A stretch of DNA of 64,000 nucleotides, taken from Gloeomargarita sp. SKYB120. GTDB lineage: Bacteria > Cyanobacteriota > Cyanobacteriia > Gloeomargaritales > Gloeomargaritaceae. The stretch covers positions 22,710 to 86,709 of the forward strand of contig JANXAM010000005.1 in NCBI GenBank assembly GCA_025062155.1, given 5' to 3'. The position numbers were made by a program, and so were the translations under genes. Positions within the stretch are counted from its first letter, which is position 1; each line of letters opens with the position of its first letter. Below the pieces are notes generated by a model. The model saw nothing but the letters and a program-made list of their open reading frames with translations, was not told the DNA's origin and did not search any database. Of this stretch, positions 48,412 to 57,750 are shown piece after piece.

Positions 48412-49440
48412 GTGGGGCGTTGGGCGCGCCTGCGCGATTACCTACTTCTACGACTGCTGTTGGCCCCGTTGATGCTCTGGACGGTAGTGACGGTGGTCTT
48501 TGTACTATTGCGGGCCACGCCGGGCGACCCAGTTGATGCCATCTACGGCGGACGGGCGCCTGCTACGGTGAAAGCGGCCCTGCGTGTGCAGTTAGGTTTG
48601 GACCAACCGTTGCCAGTGCAATACCTGCGCTATCTTGGGCAATTGCTGCGGGGGGATTTGGGAACGTCCCTGAGCGAACCAGGTCGGGCAGTCACCGACA
48701 TCATTAAAAGCTACGTGCCGGCGACCGTGGAATTGGCGGTGGCGGGGTTTCTGGTCGCAGCCATTCTAGGGCTGGGGTTGGGTCTGGTCACCGGCAGCGC
48801 GCCACCGAGCAGTCCAGTGGCCATCGGCGGCAAGCTGTTCAGCATTGTCAGTTACGCTGTACCCCTGTTCTGGCTGGGGATGTTGTTGCAGTTGGGCTTG
48901 AGCGTCACTGGGGGCTGGTTTCCCCTGGGAACCCGCTTTCCGGCGCAGGAGCTGCCTCCCCAAGGTCCGACGGGGTTGTACGTGGTGGACAGTCTCCTAG
49001 CGGGCAACTGGCGGCAATTGGGCCTGGCGTTGCACCATTTGGCTTTGCCGAGTTTGACCCTGGGCGTTGTCATCAGCGGCGTGCTGGAACGGATGATGCG
49101 GGTACAGGTGCGCGCTGCTTGGCAAGGAGATTACGTGGAGGCTGCTCGAGCGCGAGGCATTCCCACCCTTGGGATTCTGCGGCGCCATGTGTTGCCCAAC
49201 GCCTTGATTCCCGTCGTCGCGCTCCTGGGGCTAACCCTGGCGTCCCTGCTGGGAGGAGCCATTGTCACCGAGGTCACCTTTTCCTGGCCGGGCCTGGCCC
49301 AGCGCCTCTACGAAGCGATTAACCTGCGGGACTACCCCACCGTCCAGGGGATTGTGGTGTTTTTTGCGGTGGTGGTGGTGACGCTGAGCATTGCCATTGA
49401 CCTGGCGATGGCCCTGCTGGACCCCCGTGTGGAGCTGTAA
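48412..49440 (+). CDS. dipeptide/nickel-type ABC transporter permease (DppB-like)
   Basis: A 342-residue permease with six main membrane segments. The first segment with LRATPGDPVDAIYGG and the QLGLDQPLPVQYLRYLGQLLRGDLGTSL block are DppB features. The coupling loop EAARARGIPTLGILRRHVLPNALIPV contains the EAA motif. Peptides, nickel or opines are possible substrates. No other transporter subunit is adjacent, common for cyanobacterial peptide permeases. Translation begins at a GTG. Confidence 0.88.
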   Translation: MGRWARLRDYLLLRLLLAPLMLWTVVTVVFVLLRATPGDPVDAIYGGRAPATVKAALRVQLGLDQPLPVQYLRYLGQLLRGDLGTSLSEPGRAVTDIIKSYVPATVELAVAGFLVAAILGLGLGLVTGSAPPSSPVAIGGKLFSIVSYAVPLFWLGMLLQLGLSVTGGWFPLGTRFPAQELPPQGPTGLYVVDSLLAGNWRQLGLALHHLALPSLTLGVVISGVLERMMRVQVRAAWQGDYVEAARARGIPTLGILRRHVLPNALIPVVALLGLTLASLLGGAIVTEVTFSWPGLAQRLYEAINLRDYPTVQGIVVFFAVVVVTLSIAIDLAMALLDPRVEL

Positions 49441-49587
49441 ATTCTTTTTCTCAGACCCTTAGATCCGCAGATATACTCAGTGCTGAACTTTAACGATTCC
49501 TTCGGAGCTATTAAGTTTTTCCGTCGAGAATTTCAGGGTATTTGGTGGGGGTCGTTAGACTAAATTTGATCTCCCTAAGCCCCCGCT

Positions 49588-50565
49588 ATGAACTTTGCTT
49601 ACAACCTGCTCAATTGTCTGCCGATTGGGGTGGTGCTGACAACAGCGCAGGGGGAAATTGCACACTGCAATACCGTGATGGCCAGTTGGTTTGGCTTTGA
49701 TCCCCAGCAACTCGTCGGCCATTGTATCACCGAGTTTTGGCCTGAACTCACCCCTTATTTACGCTGGCAAGAGGCCGGAGGGCGGGTGCGGTTATCCCAG
49801 CAGGACAAGTGGGTAGTGATGCGGGTCATCGTCCAGCGTTTATCCCAGAGCGCTCAGGAATATGTGGTGTGGAGTTTTGTTCCCGAACATAGTCGCGATT
49901 TGGAACAATCTCAGCAGGAATTTATCGCTACCATGAACCACGAATTGCGGACCCCCCTGACCAGTATCAAGGGCTTTATTGAGACGCTGTTACAGGCCCA
50001 GCATCGCTTGAGCGCCGAGCAGGTCCGCCATTTTCTCGAAATCGTCCAGCAGCAGGTGCAGCAGTTGACCCAACTGGTAGAGACGGTGCTCCAGGTGTCC
50101 CAGTGGCAGGTCATGCCAGACCGTTTTCGCCCCGTGCAAATGAGCGAGCTAATTCCGGCAGTGATGCAGGAGTTGGCCTGGCGGCATCGGGTGGAACGAG
50201 TAGAGTGGCGGGTGCAGGAAATGCCGCCGGTGTGGAGCGACCCGGAATTGCTCGTGCCGATCCTGGTGCAGGTGCTAGATTATGCCTTGACCCACACACC
50301 GGGGGAAATCCCCATCCAGGTGCGCGCGTGGTCAGCAGGCACGGGCTTGCAAATCGGCGTCCCGGAACTGGAGCTGGGGGAACTGTGGTATCCCCTAGGA
50401 CCGACCCGGCCAAGCCTGGGACTCGCGATTACCCAGATGCTGGTGGAACGGGTGCAGGGCCGGTTGCGGCTCGACCAGGGCTTGACGCTGGAACTACCCC
50501 GCGCCGCTTGCGTCAGTGTTGGCAGTAGCAAACTGTCCGAGAAAACCACTACGCTGGATAGATAG
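49588..50565 (+). CDS. PAS-histidine kinase with degenerate ATP-binding domain
   Basis: The 325-residue protein has no membrane segment. An N-terminal PAS domain (PIGVVLTTAQGEIAHCNTVMASWFG) is followed by a normal dimerisation domain with H-box FIATMNHELRTPLTSIKGF (His118). The catalytic domain is abnormal: the N-box reads VLDYALTHTPGEIPIQV with no asparagine, the DxGxG box is replaced by IGVPELELGELWY, and only the SLGLAITQMLVERVQG G2-like part remains. It may need a partner kinase. It lies 23 bases before two PATAN response regulators. The 147-base gap upstream shows no gene. Confidence 0.8.
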   Translation: MNFAYNLLNCLPIGVVLTTAQGEIAHCNTVMASWFGFDPQQLVGHCITEFWPELTPYLRWQEAGGRVRLSQQDKWVVMRVIVQRLSQSAQEYVVWSFVPEHSRDLEQSQQEFIATMNHELRTPLTSIKGFIETLLQAQHRLSAEQVRHFLEIVQQQVQQLTQLVETVLQVSQWQVMPDRFRPVQMSELIPAVMQELAWRHRVERVEWRVQEMPPVWSDPELLVPILVQVLDYALTHTPGEIPIQVRAWSAGTGLQIGVPELELGELWYPLGPTRPSLGLAITQMLVERVQGRLRLDQGLTLELPRAACVSVGSSKLSEKTTTLDR

Positions 50566-50588
50566 GACCTCAGGGTGGAGTAGCTGAC

Positions 50589-52412
50589 GTGAATCCAGCA
50601 TTGCGGCGAGAGTTGGCGGCCCTCCAACAGCAACAGGTGACCGGGACGCTGGTAGTGCAAGCAGGGCCACAGCAGTGGCAGTTATACCTGTTCATGGGCC
50701 GGCTGTTGTACGCAACAGGAGGCCCTCACCGTGTACGGCGCTGGTACCGAGCCGTCAGGGCCCATTGTCCTCAGTTTCAGCCGGACTGGCGAGCTTTAGG
50801 AACGGCCACCCCCTGGGAATATGGGGCGCTAGTGCAGGGGACAGCCAACGGGCGATTGACCCCTTCCCAGGCCAAAGCCGTGATCTCAAGCAGTGTGCTG
50901 GAGGTGCTGTTTGCTGTCCTGGCTCAGGAAAATGTCACGCTGAAGTTTCTGACGGGTCAAGGGTTGAGCACCCAGCTTGCCCTGCTGCAGGTCGAACGGG
51001 TGCTAGAGGAGGCCACCCAACTACACCAGCAGTGGCAGGCGGCGGGGCCTGGCCAGTTGCAGAACATTGCTAAGGGGTTGTCGCCCGACCTCGCGCCGGT
51101 GGTGCGCCAGCCGCAAAACATCCCAGAGCCGCGATGGCTCCCCCTGCTCAATGGGCAGTACACCCTGTGGGATCTCATGAGCCTGACCCGCAAATCCCTC
51201 CAGGCGACTGTGCAGCCGGTGTTTCAGTGGGTGCAGCAGGGGTGGGTCGAGTTCCAAATCCTACTAGATCTGCCCCCGCCTGTACCGGAAAGCGGCACCT
51301 TTGCGCCGGCGGATACCGAGAACCAGTCCCAGCAGCCCCTGATTGCCTGTCTCGATGACAGTCCGGCAATGCTCAAGATTCTGGAGGGCATACTGGTACA
51401 GGCTGGCTACCGAGTGGTGACCATCACCGAACCGATGTCGCAAATGGCCACCCTGCTAACAGCCAAACCCGCCGTTATTTTGATGGACTGGCTGATGCCC
51501 CATGTCAATGGCTACGAACTGTGCAGCCTGCTGCGCAAAACCTCCGTATTTCGCGAGACGCCCATCTTCGTGATTACCGGCCATGAGAGCATCGTTGATC
51601 GCATGCGAGCCCGCTTGGCGGGCGTGACGGGAGTCGTCAAAAAACCCTTGAATCCCGAAGAACTACTCCAACTGGTGAGCCGTTATGCCCCCTTGCGCCC
51701 GACCGCTCCTGCTGAAACTTCATCGCCTGAAGGGGTTGCCCCTGCGCTGACGACTGAACCCCTTCCGCCGGAACCTGAACCGGTGATGGACCAACTGGGG
51801 GACCCGGTGGCCCAAGCGCAGCAACTGTTGGCGCGATATGCGGCTGGCGAACGGGACTTCAGCGGGATCAAACTCATCGGCTGTAACTTGCAAGGCGCGA
51901 ATTTGGAGGGGGTCAATCTCTCGCGCGCGGACCTGATGCTGGCGGACTTGAGCGGTTGTTTGCTCATCGGAGCGAAACTGGTGGGCGCAAATTTGATAGG
52001 GGCGGAACTGGTGAAAACCAACCTGCAGGAAGCCACGTTAACCGGAGCCAACCTCATCGGTGCCAATTTCAGCCAAGCCAACCTGAGCGGCAGTCAACTG
52101 GTGGGAAGCAATCTCAGCGCTGCCAATTTTTGCCAGAGCCGGTTGCGGGGTGCCGACTTGAGCGAAGCCTTGGCTGCGGGGACCAATTTCACCAGCGCCG
52201 ATTTACAGGACGCCACGCTGTATGCCGCCAACCTGCACGGGGCCGTGTTGAACCAGGCTAATCTAGAGCGGGCCAATCTCACCGGAGCCAATCTCTGGCA
52301 AGCCAAGCTCGCCCAGACTAACCTGGAAGGGGCCAATCTGACAGGTGCCGTCTTACCCCAAGAGACTGACTCCCAGGTTTGTCGCACCAATACCACTAGC
52401 GGTGCAAGCTAG
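50589..52412 (+). CDS. PATAN-receiver-pentapeptide fusion response regulator
   Basis: A 607-residue three-part protein. Residues 1-230 are a PATAN (DUF4388) domain as in PatA/PixG (VTGTLVVQAGPQQWQLYLFMGR, YTLWDLMSLTRKSLQATV). Residues 250-365 are a receiver with D256/D257, phosphoacceptor D300 (ILMDWLMP), T330 and K352. After a proline-rich linker, residues 410-590 are pentapeptide repeats led by LLARYAAGERDFSGIKL. PATAN regulators act in phototaxis and type IV pilus control in Synechocystis. Starts at a GTG just after the kinase gene. The pentapeptide fusion is unusual. Confidence 0.84.
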   Translation: MNPALRRELAALQQQQVTGTLVVQAGPQQWQLYLFMGRLLYATGGPHRVRRWYRAVRAHCPQFQPDWRALGTATPWEYGALVQGTANGRLTPSQAKAVISSSVLEVLFAVLAQENVTLKFLTGQGLSTQLALLQVERVLEEATQLHQQWQAAGPGQLQNIAKGLSPDLAPVVRQPQNIPEPRWLPLLNGQYTLWDLMSLTRKSLQATVQPVFQWVQQGWVEFQILLDLPPPVPESGTFAPADTENQSQQPLIACLDDSPAMLKILEGILVQAGYRVVTITEPMSQMATLLTAKPAVILMDWLMPHVNGYELCSLLRKTSVFRETPIFVITGHESIVDRMRARLAGVTGVVKKPLNPEELLQLVSRYAPLRPTAPAETSSPEGVAPALTTEPLPPEPEPVMDQLGDPVAQAQQLLARYAAGERDFSGIKLIGCNLQGANLEGVNLSRADLMLADLSGCLLIGAKLVGANLIGAELVKTNLQEATLTGANLIGANFSQANLSGSQLVGSNLSAANFCQSRLRGADLSEALAAGTNFTSADLQDATLYAANLHGAVLNQANLERANLTGANLWQAKLAQTNLEGANLTGAVLPQETDSQVCRTNTTSGAS

Positions 52413-52491
52413 CTAACTGTAGCCTAGTAAGCAATTGACCAGCGGTAATGGCTCTACAATGTCAAAGAATCATTAACCAACCGCGAATTTT

Positions 52492-53745
52492 ATGAGCAGC
52501 ATCACCCCCGATGTGCGCCGGGAGCTGGCAGCGTTGCACCAGCACCAGGTTACCGGTACTTTGCTGGTCGAATCATCACCCCAGCAGTGGTGGTTGTATT
52601 TTTTTATGGGGCGGTTGTTGTACGCCACGGGTGGCTCCCATCGCGTGCGCCGCTGGTATCGAGCGGTTGAAACCCACTGTCCTCAGTTTCAACCGGACTG
52701 GTCGGCCTTGGAGGCGACCGAACCTTGGGAGTATTGGGCGCTGGTGCAGGGAACGACCCAGGGGCGCTTGACTCCAAACCAGGCCAAAGCCGTGATCTTG
52801 AGCAGCGTGTTGGAGGTGCTATTTGCCGTCTTGGCCGCCGACACGGTGAACATTCAGTTGCAAATGGGTCAGAGCCTTGACCGCCAGATTGCGCTGTTGC
52901 AGGTCGAACAGGTGCTGCATGAGGCGGTTCAGCTCTACGACCAGTGGCAAAGCGTGGGCATCCGACAACTATCCAACGGCGCTCAACTGTCTCCCGATTG
53001 GACACCGGTGGCGCGTCGCAACCACAAGATTCCAGGTCAGGAATGGCTGATGCTGCTCAGCGGCCAGTACACCCTGTGGGACGTGATGAATCTCACCCGC
53101 AAGTCCCTGAAGGCCACTGTAGGGCCGATTGTGCAGTGGGTGCAGCAGGGCTGGGTGGAATTGCAGATGTTGCCCGACTTGCCTGGTCCGGTCATCGGCC
53201 AGAGCGTGCCCGCCGCTCCCTTCACTGCGGTGGAGACGGAGGTGCAACAACCGGTGATTGCCTGCTTGGACGCCAGCCCAGTCATGCTCAAGTACCTCGA
53301 AAGTATCCTGACGCAGGCTGGTTACCAGGTGATTCCCATCCCGGAACCCATGCTCCAGATCACCACCCTGCTGGAGGCCAAGCCTGACGTGATTTTGATG
53401 GATAAGGCACTCCCCACGGTCAACAGCTACGAGCTGTGCAGTTTCCTGCGCAAAACCCCGGTTTGCCAGGACACGCCGATTATTCTCATGGCTTCCCTGG
53501 AGGAGACGGTGGACCAGCTTGGCACCTTTGCCCTGGTGACCGAGGTGCTGGCCAAGCCCTTTACGGCGGAGAAGTTGCTGGCGTTGGTTGGTCGCTATGC
53601 CCCCTTGCGGCGTTCTCTGTCCACGAAACCGCCTCTGATTGCGCCGCCCCCTGTCCTCCAGCCCTTACCGGCTTCCGAGACGACCGCGAAAAAGGAGACC
53701 AAGGAGAACCAGTTGCGCTGGCGCGGCTCCCGCTACACCAGCTAG
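52492..53745 (+). CDS. PATAN-receiver response regulator, paralogue
   Basis: A 417-residue paralogue of the preceding protein, alike over the whole PATAN and receiver part (RRWYRAVETHCPQFQPDW, YTLWDVMNLTRKSLKATV), but without pentapeptides. The receiver keeps D260, phosphoacceptor D304 (ILMDKALP) and the KPF lysine, but the second acidic Mg ligand is alanine (CLDASP), so phosphorylation may be weak or absent. The C-terminus is a short proline- and lysine-rich tail. It follows its neighbour by 80 bases, indicating a tandem duplication of the gene. Confidence 0.83.
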   Translation: MSSITPDVRRELAALHQHQVTGTLLVESSPQQWWLYFFMGRLLYATGGSHRVRRWYRAVETHCPQFQPDWSALEATEPWEYWALVQGTTQGRLTPNQAKAVILSSVLEVLFAVLAADTVNIQLQMGQSLDRQIALLQVEQVLHEAVQLYDQWQSVGIRQLSNGAQLSPDWTPVARRNHKIPGQEWLMLLSGQYTLWDVMNLTRKSLKATVGPIVQWVQQGWVELQMLPDLPGPVIGQSVPAAPFTAVETEVQQPVIACLDASPVMLKYLESILTQAGYQVIPIPEPMLQITTLLEAKPDVILMDKALPTVNSYELCSFLRKTPVCQDTPIILMASLEETVDQLGTFALVTEVLAKPFTAEKLLALVGRYAPLRRSLSTKPPLIAPPPVLQPLPASETTAKKETKENQLRWRGSRYTS

Positions 53746-53804
53746 ATGACCCACCCCCGAACCGGCTGTTATCCTAAAGGCAGCGGTCGGTTGGAGGAAA
53801 TTGG

Positions 53805-54791
53805 ATGACGAACGGCGCAGAAATTACCCAGGAGCGGGAAGGATCGCGGTTGTACGCTCGCCCCGCAGTCGAACATGTGTCCCTCTGGGCGGTCCCATCC
53901 GGCAGGCCCTGTTTTGGGTAGTTGCGATTCCCTTGCTGCTCATAGCCTTTGGCCAGCCATCGCTGGATATCGAGAAAAAGCTGCAAGAACGGATGCCCTG
54001 GCTGGTGGCCGCCTTGGTGGGCATGGCTGTCTGGGGCAAAGTCGTCGGTGGGGTGCGCGTGGCCGCCGATTGGGAAAAAGGCGTGATTTTGACCCTGGGG
54101 CGGTTCTCCGAGATACGGGGGCCAGGCGTGTTTTATGTTTTGCCGCTTCTAGAGACAGTGCGGTTTGTGGACACGCGGGTGCAGGTGCTGAATATCCCCC
54201 GCCAGCGGGCCATCACGCGCGACAACGTGCCGGTGATGATTGACAGCGCTCTGTTTATTCAGCGTGAAAAACCCCGGTTGGGCGGTGACCCGTGTGCAGG
54301 ACTATCGCTTTGCCACGTCGCAATATGCCCAGTCGGCGCTACGGGATGTGGTCGGCGCCTCTTCCTTGGATGAACTGCTCTCAGAGCGGGAAAAAATCCA
54401 GGAACAAATTGCCGCCATCGTCGGGGAAAAGGTGCGGCAATGGGGATTACAGGTGGAGGCGATCCAGCTCCAGGACTTTGACCTGCCCGAAGACCTGAAA
54501 AAGGTCATGTCGCGTTAAGCATCCGCCGAGCGGGAAAAACGGGCCACCATCACCAAAGCCGAAGGGGACCGCGTCGCTGCCATGAACCTGGCCGAAGCCG
54601 CCAAACTCATGGCGGAAAACCCCATTGCCTTAGAGTTGCGCACCCTGCAAACCATTGACGCGCTGGGTAGCAGCCCCTCCAACACCATCGTGCTCTTTCC
54701 AATGGAACTAGGCCATGCCCTGCGTGCCCTCGGACGACTGAACAACACCGGTTCTACTGTCAATTCAGGCGTTGAACCCAACGCTGGGTAA
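53805..54791 (+). pseudogene. SPFH/stomatin-family protein, disrupted by frameshifts and a stop
   Basis: A stomatin-like reading can be followed in pieces. It begins MTNGAEITQEREGSRLYA with GGAGGA six bases before the ATG, shifts by about 53900 to PIRQALFWVVAIPLLLIAFG and GVILTLGRFSEIRGPGVFY, shifts back near 54270-54280 (A5C4 run) to AVTRVQDYRFATSQYAQSAL and FDLPEDLKKVMSR, meets TAA at 54516 where Gln is expected, then reads ASAEREKRATITKAEGDRV and IVLFPMELGHAL. Two indels and a nonsense change make it non-functional unless the sequence is faulty. Its end overlaps convergent wrbA. Confidence 0.85.
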
Positions 54792-55341
54792 GCTGGGCCA
54801 TCCGTTGGCCGTAACGCACCGCCGTTTCCCGGTCGCCTGGGTCCAGTTTTGGTTGACCATCCAGCGGCATGGGACTATGCCCCATCACGCCTAGGAACGA
54901 CCCCAAGCGATTCACCCCGGATTCATTGGGCAACTCTGCAGCACTGACCCAGATCATCCCGTGTTGCGCTGCGTAGATGGCCAGGTACAGGAGCGTTCCC
55001 TGCTTATCCCCACTTGGGGAGCTGGAATGGGTAAACCCGCCAGCCAGCTTATCCCTCCACCGCTGTTGCAACCAAATCTCACTAGTGGCATCCAAAAACG
55101 CCTTGAATTGGGCTGCCACACCCCCCATGTACGTCGGCGACCCAAACACAATCGCATCCGCTTGGTGCAGTCGTTCTAGATAGCTATCCTCCCGCCAGCG
55201 CCCTTGCTGAATTTGCTCTCCCGTGATGCGTAACAGTTCCACAGTTGTCTCTGGCACCCGCCTAACCCCCTCTGCAACGGCCTCCGCCATGAGATGGGTA
55301 TGTCCCATTCCCGAAAAATAAACGATTGCCACTCGTGCCAT
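54760..55341 (-). CDS. wrbA: WrbA-type flavodoxin-like NAD(P)H:quinone oxidoreductase
   Basis: A 193-residue flavodoxin-fold protein. The FMN phosphate loop is IVYFSGMGHTHLMAEAVAEG, then DAIVFGSPTYMGGVAAQFKAFLD and the KLAGGFTHSSSPSGDKQGTLL block of the WrbA/NADPH-FMN reductase group. It reduces quinones by two electrons and limits redox cycling. I start at MARVAIVYFSG; 17 residues upstream in frame are not conserved. The 3' end overlaps the stomatin pseudogene by 32 bases. Confidence 0.85.
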   Translation of the reverse strand: MARVAIVYFSGMGHTHLMAEAVAEGVRRVPETTVELLRITGEQIQQGRWREDSYLERLHQADAIVFGSPTYMGGVAAQFKAFLDATSEIWLQQRWRDKLAGGFTHSSSPSGDKQGTLLYLAIYAAQHGMIWVSAAELPNESGVNRLGSFLGVMGHSPMPLDGQPKLDPGDRETAVRYGQRMAQLTQRWVQRLN

Positions 55342-55481
55342 CTCTGCTTGCCTCGATGGTCGCCTTCCCCATCCTAAACCACACCGTCGCACCGGCTCAA
55401 CGCTAGCCCTTTGTTGCTAACTATTTTCAAAAATGCGCTTACTGACTATAATGGTCAACAAACGGAGGGATGGGGTTACTT

Positions 55482-55697
55482 ATGGAGGAGCCAGCGCAGG
55501 CGCTTGAACGGTGGGCGGTCTATCATCGGTTGCAGGAGTTAGGCATTCCCTGTCGGTGTGTCGCCTACGGACCGCTGGAGATTCAGGTGGAGACGCCCCA
55601 GGCGGCGGTACTGGTGTGGAGCGTTGTTCGGCGCATGAGGGGCTCCCGGTGGCAGCAGGTGGACTGGCTCGAACGGTGTTGGCGGTTGCCTCCCTAA
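55482..55697 (+). CDS. small conserved cyanobacterial protein upstream of rimO
   Basis: A 71-residue protein (MEEPAQALERWAVYHRLQEL, then GIPCRCVAYGPLEIQVETPQ and VRRMRGSRWQQVDWLERCW). It has a compact alpha-beta pattern and no family that I can name. GGAGG lies 13 bases before this ATG; another ATG four codons upstream has it one base away, so the start is uncertain. It lies 41 bases before rimO on the same strand and may be cotranscribed. Confidence 0.62.
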   Translation: MEEPAQALERWAVYHRLQELGIPCRCVAYGPLEIQVETPQAAVLVWSVVRRMRGSRWQQVDWLERCWRLPP

Positions 55698-55738
55698 GGT
55701 ATACTGGGGAACGCAAGCGAGCAGACTTGGCGTAACGG

Positions 55739-57052
55739 GTGCGTCCACGTATTGCCTTTACTCATTTGGGGTGCGAGAAAAATCGCATTGACACAGAGCA
55801 TATGCTCGGGTTGCTCGCCACGGCGGGCTATCGGGTGGACAGCGACCCGGAGCAAGCGGATTACGTGGTAGTCAACACCTGTAGTTTTATCGAGGCGGCG
55901 CGGCGGGAATCGGTACGTACCCTGGTAGAACTGGCGGAGGCCGATAAAAAAATCATTATTACCGGCTGCTTAGCGCAACACTTTCGGGCCGAGTTACTCG
56001 AGGCCATCCCTGAGGCGGTCGCTGTTGTGGGTACTGGCGATTACCAGCACATCGTCCAGGTGATTGAACAGGTGGAGCGAGGGGAGCGGGTGTTGCGGGT
56101 GAGTGACAAACCCACTTACCTGGCGGATGAAACCGTGCCTCGCTACCGGACCACCTGTGCTCCTGTCGCTTACCTGCGCATTGCCGAAGGGTGCGATTAC
56201 CGCTGTAGCTTCTGCATCATTCCCCATCTGCGGGGCGACCAGCGCTCCCGTTCGATTGAATCCATCGTCGCCGAGGCCCGCGAGTTGGCTGACCAAGGGG
56301 TGCAGGAACTCATTCTCATCTCCCAAATCACCACCAATTACGGCCTGGACCTGTACGGCAAACCCCGCCTGGCCGACCTGTTGTATGCCCTAGGGGACGT
56401 GCCGATTCCCTGGATTCGGGTGCATTACAGCTATCCCACAGGGCTGACGCCCGAAGTTTTACGGGCCTTTCGCGATGTCCCCAATGTATTGCCCTACATT
56501 GATTTGCCGTTGCAGCATTCCCATCCCGACATCCTGCGGGCCATGAACCGTCCCTGGCAAGCCGACCTGCACGACCGGCTGCTGGACCAGATTCGGGAAA
56601 CCCTTCCAGACGCGGTGATCCGCACCACTTTTATCGTTGGTTTTCCCGGCGAGACCTCCCAGCATTTCGCCCACCTGTGTCGGTTTGTAGAACGGCACCA
56701 GTTTGACCACGTGGGGGTGTTCACCTTTTCCCCAGAGGAGGGAACTCCAGCGGCTCGTTTGCCCAACCAGGTTCCCGAAGCCACCAAACGCCGTCGCCAG
56801 CGGGCGCTGATGCAGCGGCAACAGCCCATTTCCCTAGCTAAACACCAGCAGTACGTCGGGCGCGTGGTGGACGTGCTCATCGAGCAGGAAAATCCCCAAA
56901 CCGGCGTGAAAATTGGCCGCGCCGCGCGCTTTTCCCCGGAAGTGGACGGTCAAGTGTACGTGACAGGTATGGCCTCTCTAGGGGCGATTGTCCCCGTGAA
57001 AATCACACACGCCGACGTTTACGACCTGCACGGGGAAGTTGCCCTGCCGTAG
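55739..57052 (+). CDS. rimO: ribosomal protein S12 methylthiotransferase
   Basis: RimO adds a methylthio group to an aspartate of ribosomal protein S12. The 437-residue protein has the N-terminal UPF0004 domain with cysteines in [27 protein letters not shown] and [10 protein letters not shown]. The radical-SAM motif is [22 protein letters not shown], written here as [13 protein letters not shown] domain ends the protein. Translation starts at a GTG. All key cysteines are present. Confidence 0.95.
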   Translation: MRPRIAFTHLGCEKNRIDTEHMLGLLATAGYRVDSDPEQADYVVVNTCSFIEAARRESVRTLVELAEADKKIIITGCLAQHFRAELLEAIPEAVAVVGTGDYQHIVQVIEQVERGERVLRVSDKPTYLADETVPRYRTTCAPVAYLRIAEGCDYRCSFCIIPHLRGDQRSRSIESIVAEARELADQGVQELILISQITTNYGLDLYGKPRLADLLYALGDVPIPWIRVHYSYPTGLTPEVLRAFRDVPNVLPYIDLPLQHSHPDILRAMNRPWQADLHDRLLDQIRETLPDAVIRTTFIVGFPGETSQHFAHLCRFVERHQFDHVGVFTFSPEEGTPAARLPNQVPEATKRRRQRALMQRQQPISLAKHQQYVGRVVDVLIEQENPQTGVKIGRAARFSPEVDGQVYVTGMASLGAIVPVKITHADVYDLHGEVALP

Positions 57053-57132
57053 CCCTGGCCAAGACCCTAATTGTTTGTTAAAATTTTATGTTGAGATGTT
57101 TTAGGTGTGACAAATTAAGGGGTTTTGAATAA

Positions 57133-57750
57133 ATGTCTACTGAGACACCACTTATTGTCATCATTGATGACGACGACCAGTTGAGATTTTTGACCAAGGA
57201 ATACCTGGAGATGGAGGGCGGGTACAGGGTTCTGACGGCCAAAAACGGTCAAGAAGCTTGGGAGTTATTGAAAGACGTGCATCCAAGTCTTATCGTTTGT
57301 GATGTAATGATGCCGGTGATGGATGGTTATGAATTTGTGCAACAGCTCCGGCAACATCCGCGTCTGCGGGCGATTCCCTTGATTTTCCTCTCGGCTAAAG
57401 GAGATGTGAGCGACCGAATTATCGGGTTAAATGCGGGGGGCGATGTGTATCTTGTGAAACCCTTTGAGCCGGAGGAATTGCTGGCCCAGATTCGCGCGTC
57501 CTTAGCGCGGTTGGGGTGGATGGCCCAAGGGGAACCGTTGGCCCAGGCGACTCCCGATGTTTATCTCACTCCCACAGAGCGGCGAGTTTTACGCTTGGTG
57601 GCCCAAGGAATGACCAACCAGCAGATAGCGGACGAACTCAACGTCTCACGGCGCACGGTGGAAAGTCACGTGAGCAATATCCTGAGCAAAGTGGGTCTCC
57701 ACAACCGCACTGAACTGACCCGCTGGGCCATCAGTCGCCTGAACCTGTAG
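57133..57750 (+). CDS. NarL/LuxR-family response regulator (Ycf29-like)
   Basis: A 205-residue regulator. The receiver has VIIDDDDQLRFL, phosphoacceptor in IVCDVMMPVMDGYEF, LIFLSAKGDVSDRI and the KPFEPEELL lysine. The LuxR helix-turn-helix is YLTPTERRVLRLVAQGMTNQQIADELNVSRRTVESHVSNIL (given in two stretches around residues 140-180). Such proteins resemble plastid Ycf29. No kinase gene is adjacent. An AT-rich 80-base leader precedes the ATG. The 3' end overlaps the convergent Uma2 gene by 20 bases. Confidence 0.88.
   Translation: MSTETPLIVIIDDDDQLRFLTKEYLEMEGGYRVLTAKNGQEAWELLKDVHPSLIVCDVMMPVMDGYEFVQQLRQHPRLRAIPLIFLSAKGDVSDRIIGLNAGGDVYLVKPFEPEELLAQIRASLARLGWMAQGEPLAQATPDVYLTPTERRVLRLVAQGMTNQQIADELNVSRRTVESHVSNILSKVGLHNRTELTRWAISRLNL

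Noticed and set aside
49441..49587. Possible small RNA or riboswitch before the histidine kinase
   Set aside because: The 147-base gap is AT-richer but I found no convincing paired stems or known aptamer signature.
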